Virus record (IMG/VR): IMGVR_UViG_3300027782_002542 | Span: 1 to 27,257 of that record | Source of the DNA: a virus | Direction: 5' to 3' (one strand) | Length of the DNA: 27,257 nt | Shown here: positions 1-6,869 of the stretch, one piece after another | Layout of the letters: the number at the start of each line of letters is the position of its first letter | How positions within the stretch are numbered: the first letter of the stretch is position 1 | Notes under the pieces: model-generated | Seen by the model: the letters and a program-made list of their open reading frames with translations, nothing else | What the model was told of the DNA's origin: nothing | The model's database searches: none | Made by a program: the position numbers and the translations under genes

Positions 1-250
1 TTGTTGTAATTTTTGCACCGTTATTTCTTGCAATAGCAGGAAGACCTCCTTTTATATACTCTATATTTAATTTTGCAAATTGATTAAAAAACTTTATTGA
101 ATTTAAAGTGTTATCTGTTGAACAATCTGCAATTATAATTCTAGTATCGCCTATAAACAATTGCTGGCGCAGATGCATTAATAAATGCGCAATGTAGTTT
201 TCTTCGTTCTTGCATGGAACAACTATTGTTATTTTATTACTGAGTGACAT
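1..250 (-). CDS. Family 2 glycosyltransferase (GT-A fold), 3' part cut off by the window edge
   Basis: Only the first 83 codons are present; the frame runs off the left edge. The start is the ATG at 250, which overlaps the end of the upstream phosphoesterase gene by 14 bp. The N-terminus reads as a classic GT2 nucleotide-sugar binding region: a hydrophobic strand ending in VVPCKNEENYI (about residues 10-20), then IIADCSTDNTL (about 39-49) with the acidic and SxDxT pattern, then a GGLPAIARNNGA stretch (about 71-82), matching the family's G-x-ARN-G segment. GT2 enzymes transfer a sugar from a nucleotide donor. In a phage such an enzyme could modify DNA, virions or host surface glycans; nothing here decides which. 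The catalytic C-terminal half is not visible. Confidence 0.8.
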   Translation of the reverse strand, partial: MSLSNKITIVVPCKNEENYIAHLLMHLRQQLFIGDTRIIIADCSTDNTLNSIKFFNQFAKLNIEYIKGGLPAIARNNGAKITT

Positions 251-1010
251 GTGTTAAACTTTCATCATCTTTTTCTTTAGTCCATGTTATGATTTCCCAT
301 CGACCATCATGATGTTCTACTAGTGCTGTACAAGACTCAACCCAATCACCATCATTCATATACATGACACCATCTATTTCTTTTATTTCAGCATGGTGTA
401 TGTGTCCACATATTACCCCATCAAACTCACGCTTCTTACAATAGGCAGCTAGATTTTTTTCAAACTGAAAGATAAAGTCTATTGCTTTTTTGACTTTGTA
501 TTTAAGGAACATGCTAAGACTAAAGTACCCAAAACCCATACGATGACGTATCCAATTGAATTTACTATTGAGTGACAGAATGAAGTCATATGCTTTATCT
601 CCTAAAAATGCAAGCCATGGCGCTAGTCGTGTTATACCATCAAACATGTCACCATGCGTAACTAAGTAATGTTTACCATCTGCGCCTATATGTTCTGTTT
701 GATTTTTAATTTCAATTAAACCGAAACTAAAACCATATGGTATCATTGGTCTTAAAAACTCGTCATGATTGCCTGCTACATAAACAACCCTTGTACCACG
801 TTTAGCATGGCCAAGGATTCTGCGAACTACATTAGTATGAGATTGTTTCCAATGCCACCGATTCTGCTGGATTTTCCAAACATCAATAATGTCTCCAACC
901 AAATAGAGAGTATCGCAACTATTATGTTTAAGGAAATTATTTAACTTGCCTGCTTGACAATCACGAGTACCTAAGTGAACATCACTTATGAATATCGTTC
1001 GGTATCTCAT
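237..1010 (-). CDS. LpxH-like metallophosphoesterase (UDP-2,3-diacylglucosamine pyrophosphatase family)
   Basis: This 257-aa protein has the full calcineurin-like metal site: D10-x-H12, GD at 39-40, GNHD at 80-83, H119 in THGD and GHIHH at 202-206. The order, spacing and the helical insert between THGD and GHIHH resemble the LpxH/YbbF group, which cleaves UDP-2,3-diacylglucosamine in lipid A synthesis at the inner membrane. The substrate in a phage is unknown, so lipid A chemistry is an inference from the family. It overlaps erpA upstream by 4 bp and the glycosyltransferase downstream by 14 bp. That grouping hints at a role in envelope or glycan modification. Similar proteins are also annotated simply as phage metallophosphoesterases. 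Confidence 0.85.
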   Translation of the reverse strand: MRYRTIFISDVHLGTRDCQAGKLNNFLKHNSCDTLYLVGDIIDVWKIQQNRWHWKQSHTNVVRRILGHAKRGTRVVYVAGNHDEFLRPMIPYGFSFGLIEIKNQTEHIGADGKHYLVTHGDMFDGITRLAPWLAFLGDKAYDFILSLNSKFNWIRHRMGFGYFSLSMFLKYKVKKAIDFIFQFEKNLAAYCKKREFDGVICGHIHHAEIKEIDGVMYMNDGDWVESCTALVEHHDGRWEIITWTKEKDDESLTHVTQ

Positions 1011-1330
1011 ACACTAAATGAACTCCCGCAACCACATGTTGATTGAGCATTTGGATTAGTTATTACAAACTGTGAGCCTTGTATATCTTCTTTGTAATCC
1101 ACAGTTGCGCCTGTTAGATATTGCATGCTCATAGCATCTATTAATATTTTAGTTTTCTCAAGAGGTATTTCAAAATCGTCTTCGTTCATTACCTCATCGA
1201 ATGTAAACCCATAACTCATTCCACTGCACCCACCACCTTGCACGAATGTTCTTAAACACAAGTTGGGATTACCTTCTTCTGCAAAAAGGTCTAGAATTTT
1301 TGTCTTTGCTGATTCTGTGATTGTTATCAT
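1007..1330 (-). CDS. erpA: ErpA-type A-type iron-sulfur carrier protein
   Basis: A 107-aa A-type carrier that accepts Fe-S clusters from a scaffold such as IscU and passes them to apo-enzymes. The three ligand cysteines are C35 in [13 protein letters not shown] and C99/C101 in [11 protein letters not shown]. The GGGCSG...YGFTFDE block and the ITNPNA...TCGCGSSFS end match ErpA better than IscA. I chose the ATG at 1330 rather than a start 27 bp upstream, because it forms an ATGA overlap with the stop of iscA. Full length for the family, with no missing ligand. It is the last Fe-S gene of an iscU / secreted protein / iscA / erpA series. Confidence 0.92.
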   Translation of the reverse strand: MITITESAKTKILDLFAEEGNPNLCLRTFVQGGGCSGMSYGFTFDEVMNEDDFEIPLEKTKILIDAMSMQYLTGATVDYKEDIQGSQFVITNPNAQSTCGCGSSFSV

Positions 1331-1653
1331 ACTCTGAAACTTTCTCCGCATCCACATCGGTCTTTTTCGTTTGGATTTTGAAAGTCGAATCCTTCATTGA
1401 GTCCAGTACGAACCCAATCCATAGTCAATCCATTTAGATAAACGTCACTTTTTACATCTACAAGAACTACAAAATCTTTCTGTGCATAGTTAATCACACC
1501 AACTTCTGCTTCATACTTATCTACATATTCCATAGTATATGCAAGTCCACTACAACCAGTAGTTCTTACACCAAGTCGAATGCCAATACCCTTACTACGT
1601 TTCTGAAGTTGAGATTTAACTTTCTCATATGCTTTTGCAGTCAGTGATATCAT
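1327..1653 (-). CDS. iscA: IscA-type iron-sulfur carrier protein
   Basis: This 108-aa protein is IscA-like. Its ligand cysteines are C34 in TTGCSGLAY and C100/C102 in DRCGCGESF, and it has the [11 protein letters not shown] segment typical of IscA rather than ErpA. IscA delivers clusters or iron within the ISC pathway in the cytoplasm. It is coupled to erpA downstream by an ATGA overlap, and its start overlaps the end of the secreted-protein gene by 4 bp. Two divergent A-type carriers next to each other reproduce the bacterial division between IscA and ErpA, which argues for a working set rather than a stray acquired gene. Confidence 0.92.
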   Translation of the reverse strand: MISLTAKAYEKVKSQLQKRSKGIGIRLGVRTTGCSGLAYTMEYVDKYEAEVGVINYAQKDFVVLVDVKSDVYLNGLTMDWVRTGLNEGFDFQNPNEKDRCGCGESFRV

Positions 1654-1952
1654 ATCTTAGGTCCATAAAATATTTGAGTGCTGCCTTCACCTGTGCCTAA
1701 TACACAGGCTATTTTATCATCAAACTGAATTAATGTCCATGTCTTGGTTTGTTCGTTTACAAACAAACTATATTTTGGCAGGTTGGCACCAGATTCAATA
1801 CCCATCCAGATGGACTTTTCTTTGTAGTCACTACCAATCAATCCTTGAAACAATGTTTCTGCGTCAACACATTCTACTGTCTTTTTCAGAGATACTGAAT
1901 GTGCGAATATAGAACTTGTCAGTATGACAACAAAAAATATCCACTTAATCAT
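1650..1952 (-). CDS. Small secreted or periplasmic protein of unknown function within the Fe-S operon
   Basis: A 100-aa protein starting with MIKWIFFVVILTSSIFAHS, which has the charged, hydrophobic and small-residue layout of a Sec signal peptide; cleavage near residue 17-19 looks likely. The mature part has two cysteines (about 28 and 83) that could pair after export, and is otherwise unremarkable. I do not recognise the family. It lies between iscU and iscA with 4-8 bp overlaps on both sides, so it is co-translated with the Fe-S genes although it should leave the cytoplasm. A lipoprotein is unlikely because no lipobox cysteine is seen. Confidence 0.75.
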   Translation of the reverse strand: MIKWIFFVVILTSSIFAHSVSLKKTVECVDAETLFQGLIGSDYKEKSIWMGIESGANLPKYSLFVNEQTKTWTLIQFDDKIACVLGTGEGSTQIFYGPKI

Positions 1953-2328
1953 ATTTTTTCTTATAGTCTTCTACTGCTGCTTTGATAGCATCTTCTGCTA
2001 GTATTGAACAATGTATCTTAACTGGAGGCAGTGCTAGTTCTTCGGCAATGTCGGAGTTTTTAATTGATCCTGCTTGGTCGATGTGCATGCCTTTGACCCA
2101 CTCCGTAATGAGGCTTGAACTCGCAATAGCCGATCCGCAGCCATACGTTTTAAATTTCGCATCTGTAATAATACCTGTATCAGTGTCAACCTTTATTTGT
2201 AGTTTCATTACATCTCCGCAAGCAGGTGCACCAACCATACCAGTACCAACACTAGGATCAGTCTTCTCAAAAGATCCGACATTCCTAGGATTTTCATAGT
2301 GGTCAATAACCTTATCTGAGTATGCCAT
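1945..2328 (-). CDS. iscU: IscU iron-sulfur cluster scaffold
   Basis: A 127-aa IscU, the scaffold on which IscS-derived sulfur and iron form a [2Fe-2S] cluster before transfer. The three cluster cysteines are present: C37 in GAPACGDVMKLQI, C64 in YGCGSAIASSS and C107 in KIHCSILAEDAI. The modulating D39 is also present. LPPVK at residues 100-104 is the recognition site for the HscA chaperone, so this protein appears able to use host HscA/HscB. No iscS, hscA or ferredoxin gene is in the window, so sulfur and chaperones would have to come from the host. The start overlaps the endolysin stop by one base (TAATG). Confidence 0.95.
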   Translation of the reverse strand: MAYSDKVIDHYENPRNVGSFEKTDPSVGTGMVGAPACGDVMKLQIKVDTDTGIITDAKFKTYGCGSAIASSSLITEWVKGMHIDQAGSIKNSDIAEELALPPVKIHCSILAEDAIKAAVEDYKKKYD

Positions 2329-2948
2329 TATGTTAACAAATGAATTGCTTCATTATAATGTTTAATGCGATCCTCTAATCCAATGTAACCACCATTAATC
2401 TTACGTGTCATGGTTTTAATATCACCAGAGTCTGCTTCTTTGTTTAATCCGTTTTTATTCCAAAACCAGATAGCTGACATTAAAGCAAAGTCACGATCCG
2501 CAGTAACCCAATCTGGATTCTCAAATATGTTTTGCCAGTCATCAAACATTTCTTTGGCAAATGCCATGTAGTTTGCTTTACCAGTTAATTGAATTGGACC
2601 ACGCCCACGATATTTCCATCCTTCACCAGACGACTCTGGTCCATTACCCATACGCCCACCATAAACTTTATTGGCAATCATTTCTGGCTTGCGTGCATAA
2701 GGTTGTGCTGATTCAAGTGTAGGGAAATACTTTTTAAAGATACCATTTAATCCCTGCGCAGAGTAATTAAGGTTTTCTTCAAATGTTGTCCAACCACCAG
2801 ACTCATGTCCACACTGAGCAAGGAATGCTGCAATACGTTGTGGCGTATCAATGTTATATGTTGGAAATACATTATTCATGGCATCTACCCAACCATGTGG
2901 GTCTTGTGCTCTTGGGAATAGATGGGCAAACTGTTCTGGAGTGATCAT
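2328..2948 (-). CDS. GH19 chitinase-like endolysin
   Basis: A 206-aa single-domain glycoside hydrolase family 19 protein. In phages this fold hydrolyses peptidoglycan glycan strands at lysis. The visible signature is AFLAQCGHESGGW (about 41-53), with E49 as the probable catalytic acid. It is followed by FEENLNYSA with E57/E58, then YRGRGPIQLTGKANY and WVTADRDFALMSAIWFW typical of the family. No signal peptide or cell-wall-binding domain is present, so release would need a holin; none is recognisable next to it. It sits between phoH and iscU, so a lysis gene and Fe-S genes share one transcript. Confidence 0.92.
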   Translation of the reverse strand: MITPEQFAHLFPRAQDPHGWVDAMNNVFPTYNIDTPQRIAAFLAQCGHESGGWTTFEENLNYSAQGLNGIFKKYFPTLESAQPYARKPEMIANKVYGGRMGNGPESSGEGWKYRGRGPIQLTGKANYMAFAKEMFDDWQNIFENPDWVTADRDFALMSAIWFWNKNGLNKEADSGDIKTMTRKINGGYIGLEDRIKHYNEAIHLLT

Positions 2949-3725
2949 TTAATTTCCTGTAGTGTCTTCGTATCTTAGTTTTGCTAGGATGTAATCCTTA
3001 ACAAGTGAACTTCGCACGATATCGTCAGGAGTAAATTCAACTCGAGTAAAAGCACCCATGTGATGGGCAATATCAAAAAATTTCAAAATTCCAGACATAT
3101 CGTTCTTCTTCTTATTTAGATCTGTCTGACGATAATCGCCACACCATATGATCTTAGAACGATAACCGACACGTGTCATAACTGTGTCGATCTCTTCAAA
3201 TGTTAAATTCTGCATTTCGTCAACAATAATGATAGCATCATCAAATGACATACCACGAATGAATGAAGTTGAAATAAATTCAATATGTCCTTGCTCTTCT
3301 AATCTATCCCATGCATCTTTGCGACCAAATAAAGTGTCACAGATTTGACGATATGGTTGTTGATAAATTTCCATCTTCTCATTAACGTCTCCTGGAAGAT
3401 GACCCATCTCACGTGATTGTACGGCAGATCGTACAACAATAATTTTATCGAATGGATTTGTTTTATCCATCACTTCTTCAATTGCTTTGTATAAAGCGCA
3501 GAAGGTTTTTCCTGTCCCCGCAACTCCATGTAATGCTACGAAATAATCACCACGTTTGTATGCATCAAAGAAAATCTTTTGATTGTTCGTTAATGGTTCA
3601 AATGTTTTTAAGTCATCAAGTCTTAATTTTAAGTGATTGTTTATTGCTTTAATTGATGATGATCTAGCAGGTGGCTCACATTGTACATTATCAGGTGCTA
3701 TTTTCTTTGCTGATGCTCGAGCCAT
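2949..3725 (-). CDS. phoH: PhoH-like P-loop ATPase
   Basis: A 258-aa PhoH family protein. Walker A is GVAGTGKT at 67-74, Walker B is IIIVDE at 165-170 followed by MQN, and the helicase-like motif WCGDYRQTDL lies near 194-203. PhoH proteins are RNA/DNA-associated ATPases that are very common in marine T4-like phages; their physiological role in infection is unsettled. The first 30 residues are a basic, low-complexity tail outside the ATPase core. The gene ends one base before the endolysin start, and the FmdB-like gene lies 8 bp upstream. Confidence 0.93.
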   Translation of the reverse strand: MARASAKKIAPDNVQCEPPARSSSIKAINNHLKLRLDDLKTFEPLTNNQKIFFDAYKRGDYFVALHGVAGTGKTFCALYKAIEEVMDKTNPFDKIIVVRSAVQSREMGHLPGDVNEKMEIYQQPYRQICDTLFGRKDAWDRLEEQGHIEFISTSFIRGMSFDDAIIIVDEMQNLTFEEIDTVMTRVGYRSKIIWCGDYRQTDLNKKKNDMSGILKFFDIAHHMGAFTRVEFTPDDIVRSSLVKDYILAKLRYEDTTGN

Positions 3726-3733
3726 AGTTACCC

Positions 3734-3976
3734 TTATATTTGAGATGAGAAATTATTTAAATTACTTCCTGGAGTTTTTTCGTGAATCTTTTGTAATACC
3801 TCCTTAAATCCCGTGTCTCTTTTAATGACGATATGATCACCAGTGAATGCAGGTGCACTCAGCAATGCTTGTTCGATATTGGGGTTTTCAATAAGGTATT
3901 GCTCCTTCTCAGCAATCTTCATAATTCGTTCGAACACTTCACCAGTGTCTTTGTTTCTAAAATCATACGTTGGCAT
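3734..3976 (-). CDS. FmdB-like small protein without zinc cysteines
   Basis: An 80-aa protein beginning MPTYDFRNKDTGEVFE, which matches the start of FmdB-type zinc-ribbon proteins and of the FmdB-like proteins common in T4-like marine phages. The cysteine pairs that bind zinc in bacterial FmdB are absent; there are no cysteines at all. The middle (YLIENPNIEQALLSAPAF) fits the phage version, so this is probably a structural derivative rather than a metal-binding regulator. Function unknown. It lies 8 bp upstream of phoH and about 30 bp downstream of a conserved phage gene. Confidence 0.75.
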   Translation of the reverse strand: MPTYDFRNKDTGEVFERIMKIAEKEQYLIENPNIEQALLSAPAFTGDHIVIKRDTGFKEVLQKIHEKTPGSNLNNFSSQI

Positions 3977-4007
3977 AATATCTCCTCACTTGTATTTATC
4001 AAAATAA

Positions 4008-4625
4008 CTATGCTGGAACTGGAATCATTTTGAACTTTACTTTATTTTCAGCAATTAAAGCAATAGCCTTGTGGTTTTTATTACGCCAAGCAGATACGAA
4101 CCAGCTTGGAATTGGTCTATTTGTCCAAATAGCAAATGGCTGTTTATCATTAATGTAATAATTATGATATGCTTGGATAGAATCCCCAACTACTTTATAT
4201 TGCTCTGGCATACACTGTGGCATTGGAGTTGCAAAACCGACTGGAATATTAGTCGGTGGAAAAGACAAAAATGGAATCAATCTTTCTGCAACATGATGTT
4301 TTCCATAACGGAATGTATATTCTTTCATAAGATCTCGCCACAGATTATACAACCACCAGTAATTATCTAGTGATTCACGACACCAAATACCTGATGGGTG
4401 TTTCATGTGCGATGCCATATACAAATTATCTTCACGAGCATCATCTAATTTCCATCTCATGGCTTTGCGACCAGAAATAGACTTACCTTCATACTCATAA
4501 CCATCAAGAAGACGATGAGCAGTAGAAAGAAGTTGTGCGTATTCCAAAATCATCTTAACGACATGTTTGTCGAGATGTTGTTTCGCACATTCTTTAGTAT
4601 CTTCGTGGAGATAAAATATATTCAT
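4008..4625 (-). CDS. Conserved T4-like phage protein of unknown function
   Basis: A 205-aa soluble protein starting MNIFYLHEDTKECAKQHLDKHVVKMILE. This opening, with the strongly conserved DKHVVKMI..AQLLSTAHR segment, is familiar from many marine T4-like phages, usually annotated as hypothetical. His, Lys and Trp are frequent (H19, H37, HMKHP near 73-77, YWWLYNLW near 89-96). A nuclease or glycosylase role has crossed annotation lines for such proteins but I see no diagnostic catalytic motif. It overlaps the next gene upstream by 4 bp. Confidence 0.8.
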   Translation of the reverse strand: MNIFYLHEDTKECAKQHLDKHVVKMILEYAQLLSTAHRLLDGYEYEGKSISGRKAMRWKLDDAREDNLYMASHMKHPSGIWCRESLDNYWWLYNLWRDLMKEYTFRYGKHHVAERLIPFLSFPPTNIPVGFATPMPQCMPEQYKVVGDSIQAYHNYYINDKQPFAIWTNRPIPSWFVSAWRNKNHKAIALIAENKVKFKMIPVPA

Positions 4626-4885
4626 GGTATAATCAATGCTCCGTTTTTATCAAATTTTTGACGGGGAACGTCAGTCCAATATTGTTTGACATTACCACTA
4701 CCAAATTCATCATGTTCCCAAATTTGCATTTGAAGTTTTACAGTTTCAACCTTACCATTATCACCAACAATTTCAGCAACACGAAATTCATATGATAATG
4801 GCTTCACAAAGTGTACCTGTAAAGCAGGTTGCGTTACAGGAACAGGTTGATTAATATAAAGTTGTTTTGTACTTAACGAAATCAT
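4622..4885 (-). CDS. Small hypothetical protein
   Basis: An 87-aa protein of unknown family, beta-rich by pattern, with short alternating segments such as VHFVKPLSYEFRVAEIV and ETVKLQMQIWEHD. I set the start at the ATG at 4885 rather than the TTG 15 bp upstream, because the ATG overlaps the stop of the oxygenase gene as ATGA. It sits between the oxygenase and the conserved 205-aa protein with 4-bp overlaps on both sides. No signal peptide or transmembrane segment. Confidence 0.75.
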   Translation of the reverse strand: MISLSTKQLYINQPVPVTQPALQVHFVKPLSYEFRVAEIVGDNGKVETVKLQMQIWEHDEFGSGNVKQYWTDVPRQKFDKNGALIIP

Positions 4886-5355
4886 TTCAACATTTTCCAA
4901 AAATTAAAAGCCATTGAGACTCTCTCACCATTACCATCGTTCGGTAAAACACGATGCATTAAATCATCAGGAAATAATAGCAACAACCCTGCATAGGGTT
5001 TAATCTGGAAGATTTCTTTTTTAATTTCATACTCAAAGCTACCAGCATTTTCTGGAACTTGAAGATAAAGGACTCCACACATTTCATCAGTAGCACCTTT
5101 ATCATGATCATGCCATTCATTGTAATCATTGCCAGTATTGATATTATACCAGTAAGTTATATCTCCAGCAATGCCAGCTGCAGCTTGAACTTGATCTATA
5201 ATTTCTGCTGCCCATGGATATGTTTTTCGATTACAACGATCACTCTGCCATCCACCTTTATTACTTCGTTTAACACATTCAGCTACGCCACGTAATGCTA
5301 AAACATTATTAACAAAAGTTTCTGGTAAAGTAAGTTCAACTAATTTTAGACCCAT
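4882..5355 (-). CDS. 2-oxoglutarate/Fe(II)-dependent oxygenase
   Basis: A 157-aa protein with a double-stranded beta-helix dioxygenase pattern. It has NEWHDHD at 79-85 (the WHxH form seen in phage 2OG-Fe(II) oxygenases), GVLYLQVPENAGSFEY (94-109), the distal metal histidine H134 in DLMHRVLP, and the 2-oxoglutarate-anchoring R145 followed by VSMAFNF. These enzymes couple 2-oxoglutarate decarboxylation to hydroxylation of a protein, nucleic acid or small molecule; the substrate is unknown. They are typical of T4-like marine phages. The start overlaps the membrane-protein gene by 10 bp. Confidence 0.88.
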   Translation of the reverse strand: MGLKLVELTLPETFVNNVLALRGVAECVKRSNKGGWQSDRCNRKTYPWAAEIIDQVQAAAGIAGDITYWYNINTGNDYNEWHDHDKGATDEMCGVLYLQVPENAGSFEYEIKKEIFQIKPYAGLLLLFPDDLMHRVLPNDGNGERVSMAFNFWKMLK

Positions 5356-5636
5356 AACATTCGAATTAAACCGACAGTATCAATCGTTGTTAACAGTATG
5401 TAGTTAGCCAACATGCCAAAAGATTTCCTAGTCCAACTAGCCCAAGCATACAAAGCACAGCCAGTGATCCAAACGGGATAAAGAGCAAGTAGCGGAGGGT
5501 TGGGGACTGTAATTGCCATAGTAATCGAACACCCAATACTAATAGCCCAAGCAAACAACTCAACAGCAAAGCGAATTCGATTAGACTTAAAGTCATCTTT
5601 AATCCATTGTAAAGTTGGTTGAAATATATCAAGCAT
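5346..5636 (-). CDS. Conserved small integral membrane protein
   Basis: A 96-aa protein with three hydrophobic segments: about residues 23-45, 48-66 and 73-95. An amphipathic N-terminus (MLDIFQPTLQWIKDDFKSN) precedes them. The TVPNPPLLALYP and KSFGMLANYILL stretches are familiar from T4-like marine phages, where the protein is conserved but unassigned. Holin activity is possible on size and topology but there is no direct evidence. The start overlaps the HAD gene end by 8 bp. An alternative 80-aa reading in another frame of the same strand is a shadow. Confidence 0.82.
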   Translation of the reverse strand: MLDIFQPTLQWIKDDFKSNRIRFAVELFAWAISIGCSITMAITVPNPPLLALYPVWITGCALYAWASWTRKSFGMLANYILLTTIDTVGLIRMLWV

Positions 5637-6126
5637 GAGTCATTGCACTAATTTGTAAGATTTTTGTATCTAGTACACGAATAGTTTCTGATGCTTTATG
5701 ATGTAAAATTCCATGCCCACCAGCAGCATTGAATGGATCAATACAACCAACAGAGTCATCAATCAATATTGATGTAGGTGTCGCATACTTAGCTTTTTCT
5801 TGTTTGCTATTAACAAAGTTAGCCTTGTAAGGAATGTTGTGGCTGTCCAGCCAGTGATGTTTCTGGTACTTGGCTTCGTTAGCCTGAAATGGATCATGCG
5901 TGCCAGTAGAGGTTAGAATCTCAATTTTAACATTTAACTTAGAAACATGGTTCAACAGTTCTGTGGTGTCTGGCATCATTTCTAGATCTTTGAAGATGTG
6001 GAAATCCATTACTGCTGCCCTAAATCTTTTAGGGTTATCTTCAGCACCAGTCCTAAGTGCTTTGTATGCTTTATCAAAGTTACAAAGCACACCATCCATA
6101 TCAAGGTAAAGTGTAATAGTATTCAT
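5629..6126 (-). CDS. HAD-superfamily phosphatase, 5'(3')-deoxyribonucleotidase-like; probable leaderless mRNA
   Basis: A 165-aa HAD enzyme. Motif I is LYLDMDGVLCNF with nucleophile D9 and acid D11, motif II is EILTST near residue 90, and motif IV is ILIDDS near residue 130. The size and pattern fit the small deoxyribonucleotidase group that dephosphorylates dNMPs, which makes sense beside dCMP deaminase and MazG-like nucleotide enzymes. An open frame extends 183 bp farther upstream, but I reject that start. A perfect promoter (TTGACT, 17 bp, TATAAT) ends six bases before this ATG, so transcription should begin at the A of the start codon. There is therefore no Shine-Dalgarno sequence and translation would be leaderless. 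Confidence 0.85.
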   Translation of the reverse strand: MNTITLYLDMDGVLCNFDKAYKALRTGAEDNPKRFRAAVMDFHIFKDLEMMPDTTELLNHVSKLNVKIEILTSTGTHDPFQANEAKYQKHHWLDSHNIPYKANFVNSKQEKAKYATPTSILIDDSVGCIDPFNAAGGHGILHHKASETIRVLDTKILQISAMTHA

Positions 6127-6132
6127 AGTATA

Positions 6133-6161
6133 ATTATACCTCAAAAAATCTTGCAAGTCAA
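6133..6161 (-). promoter_or_regulatory. Sigma70 promoter for the HAD gene
   Basis: On the minus strand the -35 box TTGACT (6161-6156) and the -10 box TATAAT (6138-6133) are separated by exactly 17 bp. Six bases separate the -10 box from the ATG at 6126, placing +1 on the start codon. The -35 box overlaps the end of the MazG-like gene. Confidence 0.85.
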
Positions 6162-6529
6162 ACGAATTTTGAGAAATCTGGTGGAGTCCAGCCTTCTGGT
6201 TTAAGAATCTTCCCATCTGCACGACGAATAACAAATCCAGTTTTCTTATCGATTTTAGCGAGATTACTTTTTGCACCTTCATCCCATGCTGCTTCACAAT
6301 CCCAACCACGTGATTTCATATAACCAATAATAACCCAAATCATATCAAAACATGCATCAAGTTGTTCAGCATTATCTAAATCTTCATAAGCATCTAGAAA
6401 CTCTTGATATTCTTCATCAATAAGTTTTTTATACAAAGCTGATAGTTCATTCCGTGCAACAGGAGTTGATGCATGACGTTGACCACAAGCTGCAAGAAAT
6501 ACTTCAACATCGGTAAAAGTTTTACACAT
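6158..6529 (-). CDS. MazG-like / phosphoribosyl-ATP pyrophosphohydrolase-like NTP hydrolase
   Basis: A 123-aa all-alpha NTP pyrophosphatase-like protein. The metal-binding helix pair is seen as KKLIDEEYQEFLDAYED (E-E-x-x-E) and LDACFDMIWVIIGYM (D-x-x-x-D). The end, TGFVIRRADGKILKPEGW, is the tail typical of phage phosphoribosyl-ATP pyrophosphohydrolase-like proteins. Such enzymes hydrolyse (d)NTPs or alarmone-related nucleotides to monophosphates; the precise substrate cannot be told. Its ATG overlaps the stop of the preceding 46-aa gene (TAATG), and the next promoter begins inside its last codons. Confidence 0.85.
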   Translation of the reverse strand: MCKTFTDVEVFLAACGQRHASTPVARNELSALYKKLIDEEYQEFLDAYEDLDNAEQLDACFDMIWVIIGYMKSRGWDCEAAWDEGAKSNLAKIDKKTGFVIRRADGKILKPEGWTPPDFSKFV

Positions 6530-6669
6530 TATTCTATCATCCTTAATAGTTGTTTAATTTGCGCTTTTAATTCCTTATTTTCTTCTTCAAGGTTAAAGCA
6601 CTTTTTCATATAATGCTCAAGTGCAGTTTCTGCATATTCGCACACGTTTGTTTCAACTGGTTCGGTCAT
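6529..6669 (-). CDS. 46-aa coiled-coil small protein
   Basis: A short gene (MTEPVETNVCEYAET... ending ELKAQIKQLLRMIE) that fits exactly between two neighbours. Its ATG overlaps the AbrB-like gene stop as ATGA and its TAA overlaps the MazG-like start as TAATG. The second half (FNLEEENKELKAQIKQLL) shows heptad spacing of Leu/Asn residues and should form a coiled coil. Unknown family; translational coupling on both sides is the main evidence that it is real. Confidence 0.72.
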   Translation of the reverse strand: MTEPVETNVCEYAETALEHYMKKCFNLEEENKELKAQIKQLLRMIE

Positions 6670-6869
6670 CGGTTTCTATCCGTATCATAGTAATACTTAC
6701 TATGCTCTTCTTTCTTTGAAAGACTCCATGAACCATCTTTATTGTCAGTCCAATCAAGTACATCGCCTTCTTTCCAACCAGCACTCTCAAGTAATTCTGG
6801 TGGTAGTGGCATAATTAAATCACCACTACCATCATCTGCTTCTTCTAGTGTAATAGTCCAACGTGTCAT
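6666..6869 (-). CDS. AbrB/MazE-like swapped-hairpin DNA-binding protein
   Basis: A 67-aa protein. Its segment LIMPLPPELLESAGWKEGDVLDWTDNKDGSWSL follows the SpoVT/AbrB pattern (short beta strand, P-x-x-L-L, G-W-x-x-G-D, then a strand), a fold used by DNA-binding regulators and antitoxins. No toxin gene is adjacent, so a transition-state regulator or a purely structural small phage protein are both possible. It overlaps the phosphoesterase upstream by 4 bp. Confidence 0.75.
   Translation of the reverse strand: MTRWTITLEEADDGSGDLIMPLPPELLESAGWKEGDVLDWTDNKDGSWSLSKKEEHSKYYYDTDRNR

Noticed and set aside
5629-6309. 226-aa version of the HAD protein
   Set aside because: The extra 61 residues overlap the MazG-like gene, lack conservation, and the promoter places transcription initiation at the internal ATG.
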